Assembly (NCBI GenBank): GCA_947040475.1
Contig: CAMRBT010000037.1
Coordinates: 1-10,635 of the forward strand
Length of the DNA: 10,635 nucleotides
Reading direction: 5' to 3'
From: an uncultured Brevinema sp.
GTDB taxonomy: Bacteria > Spirochaetota > Brevinematia > Brevinematales > Brevinemataceae
Shown here: positions 1 to 5,701 of the stretch, in pieces
Layout: the number at the start of each line of letters is the position of its first letter
Position numbering within the stretch: the first letter of the stretch is position 1
Position numbers and translations under genes: made by a program
The notes under the pieces: generated by a model
Told to the model about the DNA's origin: nothing
The model's input: the letters and a program-made list of their open reading frames with translations, nothing else
Databases searched by the model: none

Positions 1-1
1 G

Positions 2-34
2 GATATAGCAGTTTGTGAATTCTGCGGGCTGTAG
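2..34 (+). CDS. Possible C-terminal tail of a gene entering from the left edge
   Basis: Frame 2 is open from the window edge and ends at a TAG at 32-34, giving the tail DIAVCEFCGL. The CxxC pair and the locally higher GC content than the spacer after it are what suggest coding. Only ten codons are visible, so no family can be named and chance is a real alternative. The opposite strand is also open from about position 63 leftward off the edge, but its possible starts lack a Shine-Dalgarno. Confidence 0.25.
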   Translation, partial: DIAVCEFCGL

Positions 35-99
35 GAAGTTATTACCATAATATATATTATCATGTGTATCGGGGATAGTTTCAGCACATGAAATTTCCC

Positions 100-128
100 T
101 TGACAAAAAATTAAAAGTGATTTATAAT
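100..128 (+). promoter_or_regulatory. Perfect-consensus sigma70-type promoter
   Basis: TTGACA at 100-105 and TATAAT at 123-128 are separated by exactly 17 bp, a full match to the housekeeping consensus and the strongest promoter in the window. The predicted start is about 134-136. That coincides with the left arm (133-150) of the long-range inverted repeat, so the 5' end of the RNA would itself be base-paired. Confidence 0.8.
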
Positions 129-132
129 AAAT

Positions 133-394
133 TGTTCATTTTTCATCAGATTAGAAATAATCTGTTATATTCTATTTGTTACTTTATAATAAAGATAGGA
201 TTTCTCACAAGAAGTCCTTTTCTTTATTAAAAGTAAATTTATGTTTGGATATTTCCTTTTCGTGCTCACGGTGAGTACATTTATACTAATTGCCCATAGG
301 GTCTGTATATTTTCTCACCGTGAATAATAAATAGAAATGTTGAAGATTTATCTCTGATGAAAAATGAACAGTACATGCCCTGTGGGTTTTATTG
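133..394 (+). ncRNA. Candidate structured RNA or structured leader with paired 5' and 3' ends
   Basis: Seen in sequence: an 18-bp perfect inverted repeat (133-150 with 353-370) closes about 200 nt. Inside are a 7-bp hairpin with a GAAA loop (147-153/158-164, which competes with the inner end of the closing stem), a long hairpin (179-195 with 221-236, one bulged A at 186, continued by 197-204/211-218), an 8-bp stem with two wobbles (248-255/334-341) and a perfect 10-bp stem (266-275/314-323). Loop bases 292-298 could pair with 381-387 as a pseudoknot. A weak CCC-TGT-GGG hairpin followed by TTTTATTGTTT (378-397) may be the 3' end. None of the sequence signatures of RNase P RNA, tmRNA, SRP RNA or T-box leaders that I know is present, and 6S RNA is not a good fit because of size and side hairpins. 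It may be a free RNA, a leader of the 485-670 gene, or a small mRNA. Confidence 0.55.
241..327 (+). CDS. Possible 28-aa hydrophobic peptide inside the structured RNA
   Basis: ATG at 241 opens 28 codons and ends with TAA at 325-327. The peptide begins MFGYFLFVLTVSTFILIA and ends in a polar, basic-acidic tail (HRVCIFSHRE), so it would be a single membrane helix with a charged C-terminus. The only Shine-Dalgarno-like bases are AAAG at 230-233, and they lie in the right arm of the long hairpin 179-236, so access would be restricted. Size, hydrophobicity, a paired 5'/3' end and a buried start resemble type I toxin mRNAs such as hok or aapA, but the sequence is not similar to a family I recognise. 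Short ORFs in T-rich DNA are often hydrophobic by chance, so this is only a candidate. Confidence 0.3.
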   Translation: MFGYFLFVLTVSTFILIAHRVCIFSHRE

Positions 395-435
395 TTTAGA
401 AATTAGCGGATAATAAACGAAGTTTTTAATTTAAC

Positions 436-477
436 TCTCCCTAGTATGTATAATTATAAACCTACACACTAGGGAGA
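436..477 (+). promoter_or_regulatory. Hairpin burying the Shine-Dalgarno of the 485-670 gene
   Basis: A perfect 10-bp inverted repeat (436-445 with 468-477) is continued, after one A/C mismatch, by 4 bp (447-450/463-466), with a 12-nt loop. Its right arm contains AGGGAG (471-476), the ribosome binding site eight bases before the ATG at 485. In RNA it would block initiation unless opened. An alternative reading is a DNA operator: a TATAAT (449-454) lies between the arms, though no good -35 is seen 17 bp upstream. Confidence 0.6.
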
Positions 478-484
478 AATTAAT

Positions 485-670
485 ATGCAAATCATTAAAA
501 TCATTATTTGTCAAACATGCTTTGATAAAATCCAGCCTATGATAGATTCTTGTCCTCATTGTCAACATTCAGAAAAATTAGATTCTGAACAAGCTAACAA
601 AAGTACTTTGATCTTTATTGCTGGAGTATTCTTTGGTGCGATGATCGTTCTAAATATTTTTATACACTAA
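485..670 (+). CDS. 61-aa zinc-ribbon plus membrane-anchor mini-protein
   Basis: Residues 9-26 hold two Cys pairs, CQTC and CPHC (C9, C12, C23, C26), the spacing of a small zinc ribbon. Residues 41-60 form one hydrophobic segment (IFIAGVFFGAMIVLNIFI), so the protein is probably a membrane-anchored zinc ribbon with its metal site most likely cytoplasmic. The start is fixed by AGGGAG eight bases upstream, and that site is inside a hairpin. A terminator follows at 684. The gene is monocistronic, either under the 100-128 promoter with a 350-nt leader or under a closer weak promoter. I do not recognise a named family. Zinc ribbon/TM mini-proteins are common and mostly uncharacterised, and no partner is suggested by the neighbours. 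Confidence 0.75.
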   Translation: MQIIKIIICQTCFDKIQPMIDSCPHCQHSEKLDSEQANKSTLIFIAGVFFGAMIVLNIFIH

Positions 671-683
671 ACAACAGAAAAAA

Positions 684-716
684 GTCCACACCCATACGGG
701 TGCGGGCTTTTATTTT
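684..716 (+). terminator. Rho-independent terminator after the zinc-ribbon gene
   Basis: 684-693 pairs with 698-707 around an ATAC loop (one A/C mismatch, one G/T wobble). A T-rich tract (TTTATTTT, about 708-716) follows. It lies 13 bases after the stop codon. Confidence 0.85.
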
Positions 717-970
717 ACCATATTAATCCTCTTTCTAAAGCTCATTTTATAATAAAATAATATTATTATCAATACTATATATATTAAGTACATTTTAAGA
801 AATAAAAAATTAAGCTACATAATTTGTGATTTTTGCCGATAAATTATTATGAGCTAGAAATTAAATAGTACTCAGTGTATTAAGAATTTTATCTATATTT
901 TACAAGGATGTGATTTTAGATGATCTAATATTTTTAGTACATTGCAAGAATATACATAGAGAGGGTATTA
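717..970. other. AT-rich spacer upstream of carD
   Basis: About 250 bp with no convincing gene or RNA. It holds a perfect 13-base dyad, TTAGAT-G-ATCTAA (916-928), 43 bp before the carD-type start, which could be an operator. No good -35/-10 pair stands out; TATATT at 894-899 and TATACA at 951-956 are possible -10 elements without matching -35s. AGCTCAT (740s) and ATGAGCT (about 849-855) are a widely spaced inverted pair of doubtful meaning. Confidence 0.4.
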
Positions 971-1471
971 ATGTTTGAAAAAGGTTTGTCCGTTTTTTAT
1001 CCATTTCATGGAGCAGGTCAAATCGTTGATATTGAGGAAAAGGAAGTCCTTGGTGAAAAAAGAGAGTATCTTATTATTGAATTCCCTCTAACCAATACAA
1101 AGGTTATGTTACCAGTAAACAATCTTACATCTACAGGATTACGTCTTCTTGCAACGGAAAAAATGATTAAACAAAGTTTTGACATTTTGGCATCTGACGG
1201 TGATGTAAACACATTTGATTGGAAACAGCGTTACAAATTGCACACAGAAATGATTAAATCAGGAAGAATTCTTGACATTGCTGAAGTAATTCGTAATTTA
1301 CATCGTAGAAATATCGTAAAAGAATTATCTTCTACAGAGAAAAAATTATATAATGATGCACTAGACATGATTGCTGGTGAAATTTCAGTAGTACTGAAAA
1401 AAGATTCTGAAGAAATTAGAACAGAAATAGAAGTAATTCTAAAAACTCACGCTCCTAAAATCGAAGATTAA
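971..1471 (+). CDS. CarD/CdnL-family transcriptional regulator
   Basis: 166 aa, normal for the CarD family. Residues 1-62 form the CarD/TRCF RNA-polymerase-interacting domain, with the typical opening 'FEKGLSVFYPFHGAGQIVDI', a central beta region (YLIIEFPLTNTKVMLPV) and the GLR motif at about 56-58. Residues 75-166 are helical, with the family's W...R and SGR...IAEVIRNLHRR segment (the DNA-binding part in characterised members). Known members bind the RNA polymerase beta subunit and stabilise open complexes, mainly at rRNA and growth-related promoters; that role here is by family. GAGGG at 961-965 sets the start. The gene has its own terminator, so it is monocistronic. It is cytoplasmic. Confidence 0.92.
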   Translation: MFEKGLSVFYPFHGAGQIVDIEEKEVLGEKREYLIIEFPLTNTKVMLPVNNLTSTGLRLLATEKMIKQSFDILASDGDVNTFDWKQRYKLHTEMIKSGRILDIAEVIRNLHRRNIVKELSSTEKKLYNDALDMIAGEISVVLKKDSEEIRTEIEVILKTHAPKIED

Positions 1472-1512
1472 TATAAAACCCTCTAAGAGCAAATCCTAGA
1501 GGGTTTTTATAT
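1471..1512 (+). terminator. Rho-independent terminator after carD-type gene
   Basis: AAAACCCTCTA (1475-1485) pairs with TAGAGGGTTTT (1497-1507) over an 11-nt loop, followed by TTTATATTT. The flanking A and T tracts would allow it to act in both directions, but no minus-strand gene ends here. Confidence 0.85.
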
Positions 1513-1542
1513 TTACATTAAAATTTTATTTCGTGATTTTAC

Positions 1543-1571
1543 TTGAAGTTTAATAATTTATATATTATACT
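1543..1571 (+). promoter_or_regulatory. Promoter of the DUF4912-like / ybeY unit
   Basis: TTGAAG (1543-1548) and TATACT (1566-1571) with 17-bp spacing. The predicted start at about 1578 gives a leader of some 35 nt before the ATG at 1613. Confidence 0.7.
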
Positions 1572-1612
1572 AAATTAACACAAAGATTTAATATTTATCC
1601 AGGGGTTTACAG

Positions 1613-2335
1613 ATGAACAATTTGACATCCTTAACTAAAAAAGATTTACTACAACTCGCTAAAGAATACAAAATTACTGTAACTTCTAGCATGCTTAAGC
1701 AAGAGTTAATAGATCTCATATCACCTAAACATGTAGCTCTCAGCGACTCTACAAAAAAAACTACTCCAAAATATACTACTAGTAACTCTACAAAAAAAAT
1801 AGAGACTGCTCCTGAATCCCCTACTCTTAAGATTACTCCAGTTAGTAAATCTGCACCAAAAACAGAAAGTTCTTCTAATTTAAAAAAAGCAAGTAAGATC
1901 AAACATCCTGTACAAGATATGCAAATATACTTTGACAATACGATCACTGTACTTCCTCAATCAAATGAGAGTGTTTTAATTATTTGGAATGCCGATCCTT
2001 CTGGAGATGAACAAATAAAAGCTTGGAAAATAAGTAATGACTTAGGCTTGGATCTTTTGCTTCCTAGTTATGCTCGTTCTTTGTTCGTCAATATATCTGT
2101 ATTAGAAAAATTAGATTTTCATCTTTATAAAATTTATCAAAACAATGCTCAAGAATTATTTACAGAATATACTAATGAACAAATCACCATGTATAATACT
2201 AACAAACACTCCGAATTAAGCAAAGATAATCAACTACTTGCAGAACATCTTGCTAGTATTGCCCTTTCAAGTTTATCTTCCTCTAGTAATAACTTTTCAA
2301 AACTTTCTTCTTCTAGTAATAATTTTAGAGTATAA
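1613..2335 (+). CDS. Rho-N/SAP-like protein with a DUF4912-like domain
   Basis: 240 aa in three parts. Residues 1-36 (LTKKDLLQLAKEYKITV...MLKQELIDLI) match the small helical SAP / Rho N-terminal type fold, usually nucleic-acid binding. Residues 40-102 are a Ser/Thr/Lys/Pro-rich disordered linker with a repeated STKK. Residues about 105-195 look like a DUF4912-type domain (VLIIWNADP...LDFHLYKIY), a family of unknown function that often follows such an N-terminal domain; this assignment is from pattern memory only. The tail carries a 10-residue duplication (LSSSSNNF twice). AGGGG at 1601-1605 sets the start seven bases on. It is followed by ybeY after 6 bp, so the two are probably co-transcribed. 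A link to RNA would fit, but the function is unknown. Confidence 0.75.
   Translation: MNNLTSLTKKDLLQLAKEYKITVTSSMLKQELIDLISPKHVALSDSTKKTTPKYTTSNSTKKIETAPESPTLKITPVSKSAPKTESSSNLKKASKIKHPVQDMQIYFDNTITVLPQSNESVLIIWNADPSGDEQIKAWKISNDLGLDLLLPSYARSLFVNISVLEKLDFHLYKIYQNNAQELFTEYTNEQITMYNTNKHSELSKDNQLLAEHLASIALSSLSSSSNNFSKLSSSSNNFRV
2271..2330 (+). repeat. 30-bp imperfect tandem duplication in the 3' end of the DUF4912-like gene
   Basis: 2271-2300 and 2301-2330 align without gaps, sharing a core TCTAGTAATAA-type segment, and encode two copies of LSSSSNNF at the extreme C-terminus. The period is a multiple of three, so the frame is kept. This looks like a slippage or unequal-exchange product. Confidence 0.7.
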
Positions 2336-2341
2336 TATCCT

Positions 2342-2824
2342 ATGCTAGAGATTTCTATTGACCCCTCTTCTAAAAATATCGTAGAATTAAATGAAGGATT
2401 TTTATCCTTATTACATTCTTCTGTTAAAGAATTATTAGAAGAATTTGAATGTAGCGACAGATCTTGTTCTTTATTGATCTGTGATAATGCCTTTATTCAA
2501 AAACTAAATCAACAATATAGACAAAAAGATTATAGTACAGATGTATTATCTTTTGCTTTTGATGATGAAACAGAATTTGTCATTCCAGGATCTTCCTTGG
2601 GTGATATAGTCGTATCTTCTGAAACTGCTCTCAGTCAATCTCAAGAATTTGAAGTGACTTACGAAGAAGAATTTGCACGCTTAACAATACATGGTATCCT
2701 TCATTTACTGGGTTATGATCATGAACTAGGTGATGAAGAAGAAAAAGAGATGTTTGAATTACAAGATCTCTATATGCAAAAATTCATGCAAAAATACAAT
2801 GGCACAGATAGTGCTTTAATCTAA
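2342..2824 (+). CDS. ybeY: Endoribonuclease YbeY (16S rRNA 3'-end maturation)
   Basis: 160 aa, the usual length for the UPF0054/YbeY family. The zinc-binding signature HGILHLLGYDH places three His ligands at H117, H121 and H127. Other hallmarks are LNQQYRQKDYSTDVLSF (55-71) and LGDIVVS (86-92). YbeY is a single-strand endoribonuclease needed for 16S rRNA 3' maturation and 70S ribosome quality control. The gene starts 6 bp after the previous stop and has only a weak Shine-Dalgarno-like AGAG (2328-2331) inside the previous reading frame, which points to translational coupling. The common neighbour phoH is absent here. A strong terminator follows. Confidence 0.95.
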   Translation: MLEISIDPSSKNIVELNEGFLSLLHSSVKELLEEFECSDRSCSLLICDNAFIQKLNQQYRQKDYSTDVLSFAFDDETEFVIPGSSLGDIVVSSETALSQSQEFEVTYEEEFARLTIHGILHLLGYDHELGDEEEKEMFELQDLYMQKFMQKYNGTDSALI

Positions 2825-2848
2825 TCTTTTAGTCTAAAACACAACACA

Positions 2849-2877
2849 AAAAAGCCTCCTAAAATAGGAGGCTTTTT
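2849..2877. terminator. Bidirectional terminator between ybeY and groES
   Basis: AAAAAGCCTCCT (2849-2860) pairs perfectly with AGGAGGCTTTTT (2866-2877) around a 5-nt loop. Tracts of A on one side and T on the other let it serve the plus-strand ybeY unit and the convergent minus-strand groES operon. Confidence 0.92.
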
Positions 2878-2894
2878 ATTTTTGGATATTCTCT

Positions 2895-3155
2895 TTATTG
2901 AACAACAGCTAATACATTTTCCATATCGAGAAGAAGCATTTCTTTCCCTTCAACTTCAATTTGTGTTCCTGCATATTTATCAAACACTACTGTCTGACCA
3001 ATAGCTACGGTAATATCTTTATCGCCAATAGCAACAACTACACCTGTATTAGTTTTTTCTTGTGCCGCAGTAGGGATAAATAATCCACTAGATGTTTTTT
3101 CTTCTCCAGCTTTCACTTCAATAAGAATACGACTGCCAATAGGTTTTACCGCCAT
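2895..3155 (-). CDS. groES: Co-chaperonin GroES (Hsp10)
   Basis: 86 aa. The N-terminal strand is KPIGSRILIEV; the mobile loop that docks on GroEL is about 16-32 with SGLFIP in place of the usual GG-hydrophobic-P; the C-terminal part KYAGTQIEVEGKEMLLLD...VLAVV is typical. GroES forms the heptameric lid of the GroEL folding chamber in the cytoplasm. The protein is about 8-10 residues shorter than the common 94-97 because the roof hairpin region (about 44-55) is reduced. GGAGGT (3161-3166) lies five bases before ATG. groEL is not adjacent, and no CIRCE element (TTAGCACTC-N9-GAGTGCTAA) is seen upstream. It is the last gene before the shared terminator. Confidence 0.95.
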   Translation of the reverse strand: MAVKPIGSRILIEVKAGEEKTSSGLFIPTAAQEKTNTGVVVAIGDKDITVAIGQTVVFDKYAGTQIEVEGKEMLLLDMENVLAVVQ

Positions 3156-3191
3156 TGTATACCTCCACGATATAATAATTATTTTTTATTT

Positions 3192-3221
3192 CTATTATTT
3201 ATATAGCAATTTTCGTGCCAA
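3192..3221 (-). promoter_or_regulatory. Possible internal promoter of groES
   Basis: On the minus strand TTGGCA (3216-3221) and TAATAG (3192-3197) are 18 bp apart, in the 71-bp gap between the acyltransferase stop and groES. It is an imperfect match; groES may simply be read from the operon promoter. Confidence 0.3.
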
Positions 3222-3226
3222 GCTCT

Positions 3227-4192
3227 CTAAAATCGACTACTATCTGGATTTTTTTTCCATTCTTTGAGAGAGTCTTTTGTTAAAGCCCATCTATCAGTCC
3301 CCAAAGTATACCAATTAGCTACATCTTGAAGAATAATTTGTTCATATCTATGGTACACTATCTTCATTAATTGCTCCATAGATAAAGTATCTAAACTATC
3401 ATTATTAGAAATGATATCCATATCTAGATCTATAGAATAGATACCCTTTGTTATATATTTACTATATCCAAAACACAACTTAGATTTCATTTTTAAGGCT
3501 AAACTTGCCGTCCCCTGAGGAACTGCAGCTTCTTTATTAAAAAAAGGAATAAAGAGAGGATCAAACCAATATGTCTGATCGGCAACCAAGGCAACACTCC
3601 CCTTTTTTATATAGGTTAACAAAGCTTTCATCTCAGATATTTCGTTATAAATAACTTTTATTCCTAGCTGTTGTCTCAGAAATTGAAGATATTTATCTAT
3701 CCATGGATTGAATTGTCTTTCGACTAAACAAGCCAGTGGAATCCCCACATGATTGAGTACAGAACCTAGTAATTCCCAATTACCATAATGCAAGGTGAAA
3801 GCTACAACCCCTGTTGATTGAGTACGATAAAAGGCTGAAACTTGATCCTGTTGTGTTATTCTAACATAAGAAAGAAGATTCTGGAAATTCATTCGAGAAA
3901 AAGCTATCATCTCAAGTAAAATACGGAGTTCATAGCCAGCAATAATACTAGAAATCTCTTTTAATTCTTTATCCGAATATTTTTTATCAGGAAAAATAAT
4001 AGCTAAATTATCACTTATAGTCTTTTTTTTATTAGGAGTTATTATTAAGAGCATTGATCCAATTTTTTTGGAAAGAGGGTATATTTTTTGATAAGGACAA
4101 AATACTGAGATTATATTAATAAGAGGCAGTATAAAAACCGCCTCTATAAACATCATTATATATTGAAAATTAGAAAAATTTCTCTTAGCCAT
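3227..4192 (-). CDS. LpxL/HtrB-family lipid A-type acyltransferase
   Basis: 321 aa, matching the usual 290-320. A hydrophobic N-terminal anchor spans residues 11-31. The catalytic HX4E motif is HYGNWE (H135, E140), followed by the family's NPWIDKYLQFLRQQLGIKVI (about 167-186), a GSVALVADQT segment with a conserved Asp, and PQGTASLALK. Family members transfer an acyl chain to a lipid A precursor, or to other glycolipids such as phosphatidylinositol mannosides, at the inner face of the cytoplasmic membrane. That implies a glycolipid-containing envelope; the exact acceptor cannot be read from sequence. Shine-Dalgarno AAAGG is about 7 bases before ATG. It lies 55 bp after the secreted TPR protein gene, probably in the same operon. 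Confidence 0.88.
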   Translation of the reverse strand: MAKRNFSNFQYIMMFIEAVFILPLINIISVFCPYQKIYPLSKKIGSMLLIITPNKKKTISDNLAIIFPDKKYSDKELKEISSIIAGYELRILLEMIAFSRMNFQNLLSYVRITQQDQVSAFYRTQSTGVVAFTLHYGNWELLGSVLNHVGIPLACLVERQFNPWIDKYLQFLRQQLGIKVIYNEISEMKALLTYIKKGSVALVADQTYWFDPLFIPFFNKEAAVPQGTASLALKMKSKLCFGYSKYITKGIYSIDLDMDIISNNDSLDTLSMEQLMKIVYHRYEQIILQDVANWYTLGTDRWALTKDSLKEWKKNPDSSRF

Positions 4193-4247
4193 ATTTTTAC
4201 CTTTTCAATCATCCTATTGCTATTATTGTTCTTAATAAAAAACAAAT

Positions 4248-4946
4248 TTATTTCACAGGTTCTGTAGCTTTAAGTTTTTTAGCTTCTTCTTTTGCAAGAC
4301 GCTGTTTTTCTTTTTCAGCTTCTTTTAAAATACGAATTTCTTCTTTTTCTCTTGTTTTTCTTTCTTTAGATAATTCACGCTGTAGTTTTTCAGCCGTCTT
4401 TTCTTCTTTTGCGATTTGTTTATCTAAAACAGATCTGGCTTTTTTATCTGCTAAAAACAGAACATCTTCTTGCTTTTTCAAAGTATCAAATTCTTTTTTG
4501 TTTCGAATACGAGATGACATCATTCTAGCCAAATTTTGAACTACTGCAGGTGCGTTTTTTAATTGTAGCACCTTATCAAAATGTTCTAAAGCCAATTTTT
4601 TTTGATTTTTTTTGAAATAAATAAATCCCACTTCATAATTCGCCCATGCAACAGTCTTTGCGTCTTTTGCAAAAATATCTATAGCATTTGTATAAAAATA
4701 GATTGATTTCGTTAAAAAATTAGCTGCATATGCTGTAGCTGCAATATCTAAAACTCTATCTACAGGTAATTGTTTAAGGACATCTTTAGACGGCACATAT
4801 AAAGAATATGGATTATAAGGAGGTAAAATTTCTGTACTAGCAGGTTCTCCCTCTTTGGGTGGCTTCATTTTAGGATCTTTAACTATCATTGCATTAATAG
4901 GTGCAACTATATTTAATATAAAGAAAAAAATAATTATTTTTCTCAT
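4248..4946 (-). CDS. Secreted TPR / coiled-coil protein
   Basis: 232 aa. Residues 1-19 are a signal peptide (MRK, then a hydrophobic core, ending INA) with no lipobox, so it is probably periplasmic. A proline-rich stretch covers 24-46. Residues about 60-131 form TPR-like helix pairs (WANYEVGFIYFKKNQKKLALEHFDKVLQL). From about 150 to 227 it is extremely Lys/Glu-rich with the spacing of a long charged coiled coil. Its ATG overlaps the TGA of the upstream TPR gene (ATGA at 4943-4946) and a strong GGAGGAG site lies inside that gene, so the two are translationally coupled. The function is unknown; TPR plus coiled coil suggests a scaffold, perhaps for envelope assembly. Confidence 0.75.
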   Translation of the reverse strand: MRKIIIFFFILNIVAPINAMIVKDPKMKPPKEGEPASTEILPPYNPYSLYVPSKDVLKQLPVDRVLDIAATAYAANFLTKSIYFYTNAIDIFAKDAKTVAWANYEVGFIYFKKNQKKLALEHFDKVLQLKNAPAVVQNLARMMSSRIRNKKEFDTLKKQEDVLFLADKKARSVLDKQIAKEEKTAEKLQRELSKERKTREKEEIRILKEAEKEKQRLAKEEAKKLKATEPVK

Positions 4947-5638
4947 TTCTCCTCCATTTTTTCTACTATCTTTTTATATCTTTTTATTATCGTTTCGTTA
5001 TTTGGGGCTAATTTTATTGCTATTTCTAGCTCTTCTTTTGCTTCTTCATAAAGTTTATTATCAAAGAGTGCTTTACCTAAACTATCTCTATAAGCAGGAT
5101 TGTCGGGATCCATTTGTACTGCCTTTCTACAAAGAACGACCCCCTCAACCATATCTTTTTTAGTCTCAACTAAAATATATCCTAAATTATTAATAGCACC
5201 TACATAGTTAGGGTCAATTTCTAGAGCTTTTTTAAGAGCATCTATAGCTTGATTTACCATGTTTCTTTCATAAAAAATAGCACCTAATGCTGAATATGCA
5301 CCAGGCTCTGGCACTCCCGTTTGTAATGCTTCTCTAAATGCTCTTTCTGCTTTACTAAACGCTTTTACATCAGCATAAGCTTTTCCTAAAAATACTAAAC
5401 ATCGTAATCTTTGTCCAGGATCTAGTTTTGCATTTTTTGCCTGTTCTAAATATCTAATACCACTTTGATAATTTTTTGTTCTGACTAATAATAGACCTAG
5501 GTAAAAACTATAAATATCTTCTTCAGGATTTGCTTCGTACATATCTGTTAATTGTTGTACTGTTTCTGTATAATCGCCAGTTTCAGCACTCGTAGCTAAT
5601 AATTCTTCTAATTTATTAACCAGTTTTAGTTGAGACAT
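4943..5638 (-). CDS. TPR-repeat protein
   Basis: 231 aa, with about five tetratricopeptide repeats from residue 42 to 214. The clearest are PGAYSALGAIFYERNMVNQA (112-131), VGAINNLGYILVE (146-158) and PAYRDSLGKALFDNKLYEEA (181-200). There is no signal peptide or membrane segment, so it is cytoplasmic. TPR proteins act as protein-protein adaptors and the partner is unknown. AAGGA about seven bases before ATG sets the start. First gene of the likely operon with the secreted TPR protein, the acyltransferase and groES, downstream of a promoter at 5659-5686. Confidence 0.88.
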   Translation of the reverse strand: MSQLKLVNKLEELLATSAETGDYTETVQQLTDMYEANPEEDIYSFYLGLLLVRTKNYQSGIRYLEQAKNAKLDPGQRLRCLVFLGKAYADVKAFSKAERAFREALQTGVPEPGAYSALGAIFYERNMVNQAIDALKKALEIDPNYVGAINNLGYILVETKKDMVEGVVLCRKAVQMDPDNPAYRDSLGKALFDNKLYEEAKEELEIAIKLAPNNETIIKRYKKIVEKMEEK

Positions 5639-5658
5639 AATTTAATCCTTTTACAAAA

Positions 5659-5686
5659 AATATACACAGTATATATATCATAACAA
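5659..5686 (-). promoter_or_regulatory. Promoter of the TPR-acyltransferase-groES operon
   Basis: On the minus strand TTGTTA (5681-5686) and TATATT (5659-5664) are 16 bp apart; the start would be near 5652, just before the Shine-Dalgarno. The match is moderate. Confidence 0.45.
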
Positions 5687-5701
5687 ATTTTATAAAAGAA
5701 A

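Noticed and set aside
133..370. RNase P RNA, tmRNA, SRP RNA or T-box leader
   Set aside because: AGAAGTCC at 211-217 faintly recalls the RNase P GGAAAGUCC box, but the partner box and the length are wrong; no tRNA-like ends, SRP tetraloop domain or T-box sequence is present.
1018..1212. Minus-strand ORF of 64 codons opposite the carD-type gene
   Set aside because: Antisense shadow of a clear CarD domain; no start signals.
1745..1800. Direct repeat of CTCTACAAAAAAAA about 39 bp apart
   Set aside because: It encodes the repeated STKK in a low-complexity linker; A-runs of this kind are common in Lys-rich AT-rich genes and need no further explanation.
1588..1947. Minus-strand ORF of 119 codons
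   Set aside because: It is the antisense shadow of the DUF4912-like gene, which has a promoter, Shine-Dalgarno and recognisable domain structure.
3156..3226. CIRCE heat-shock operator before groES
   Set aside because: No TTAGCACTC / GAGTGCTAA pair on either strand; the GTGCC and CTCTC bases here do not form the required dyad.
4855..5163. Plus-strand ORF of 102 codons rich in Leu/Phe/Tyr
   Set aside because: It lies antisense across the two overlapping TPR genes; its hydrophobic composition is what the complement of Lys/Glu-rich coding produces, and it has no ribosome binding site.
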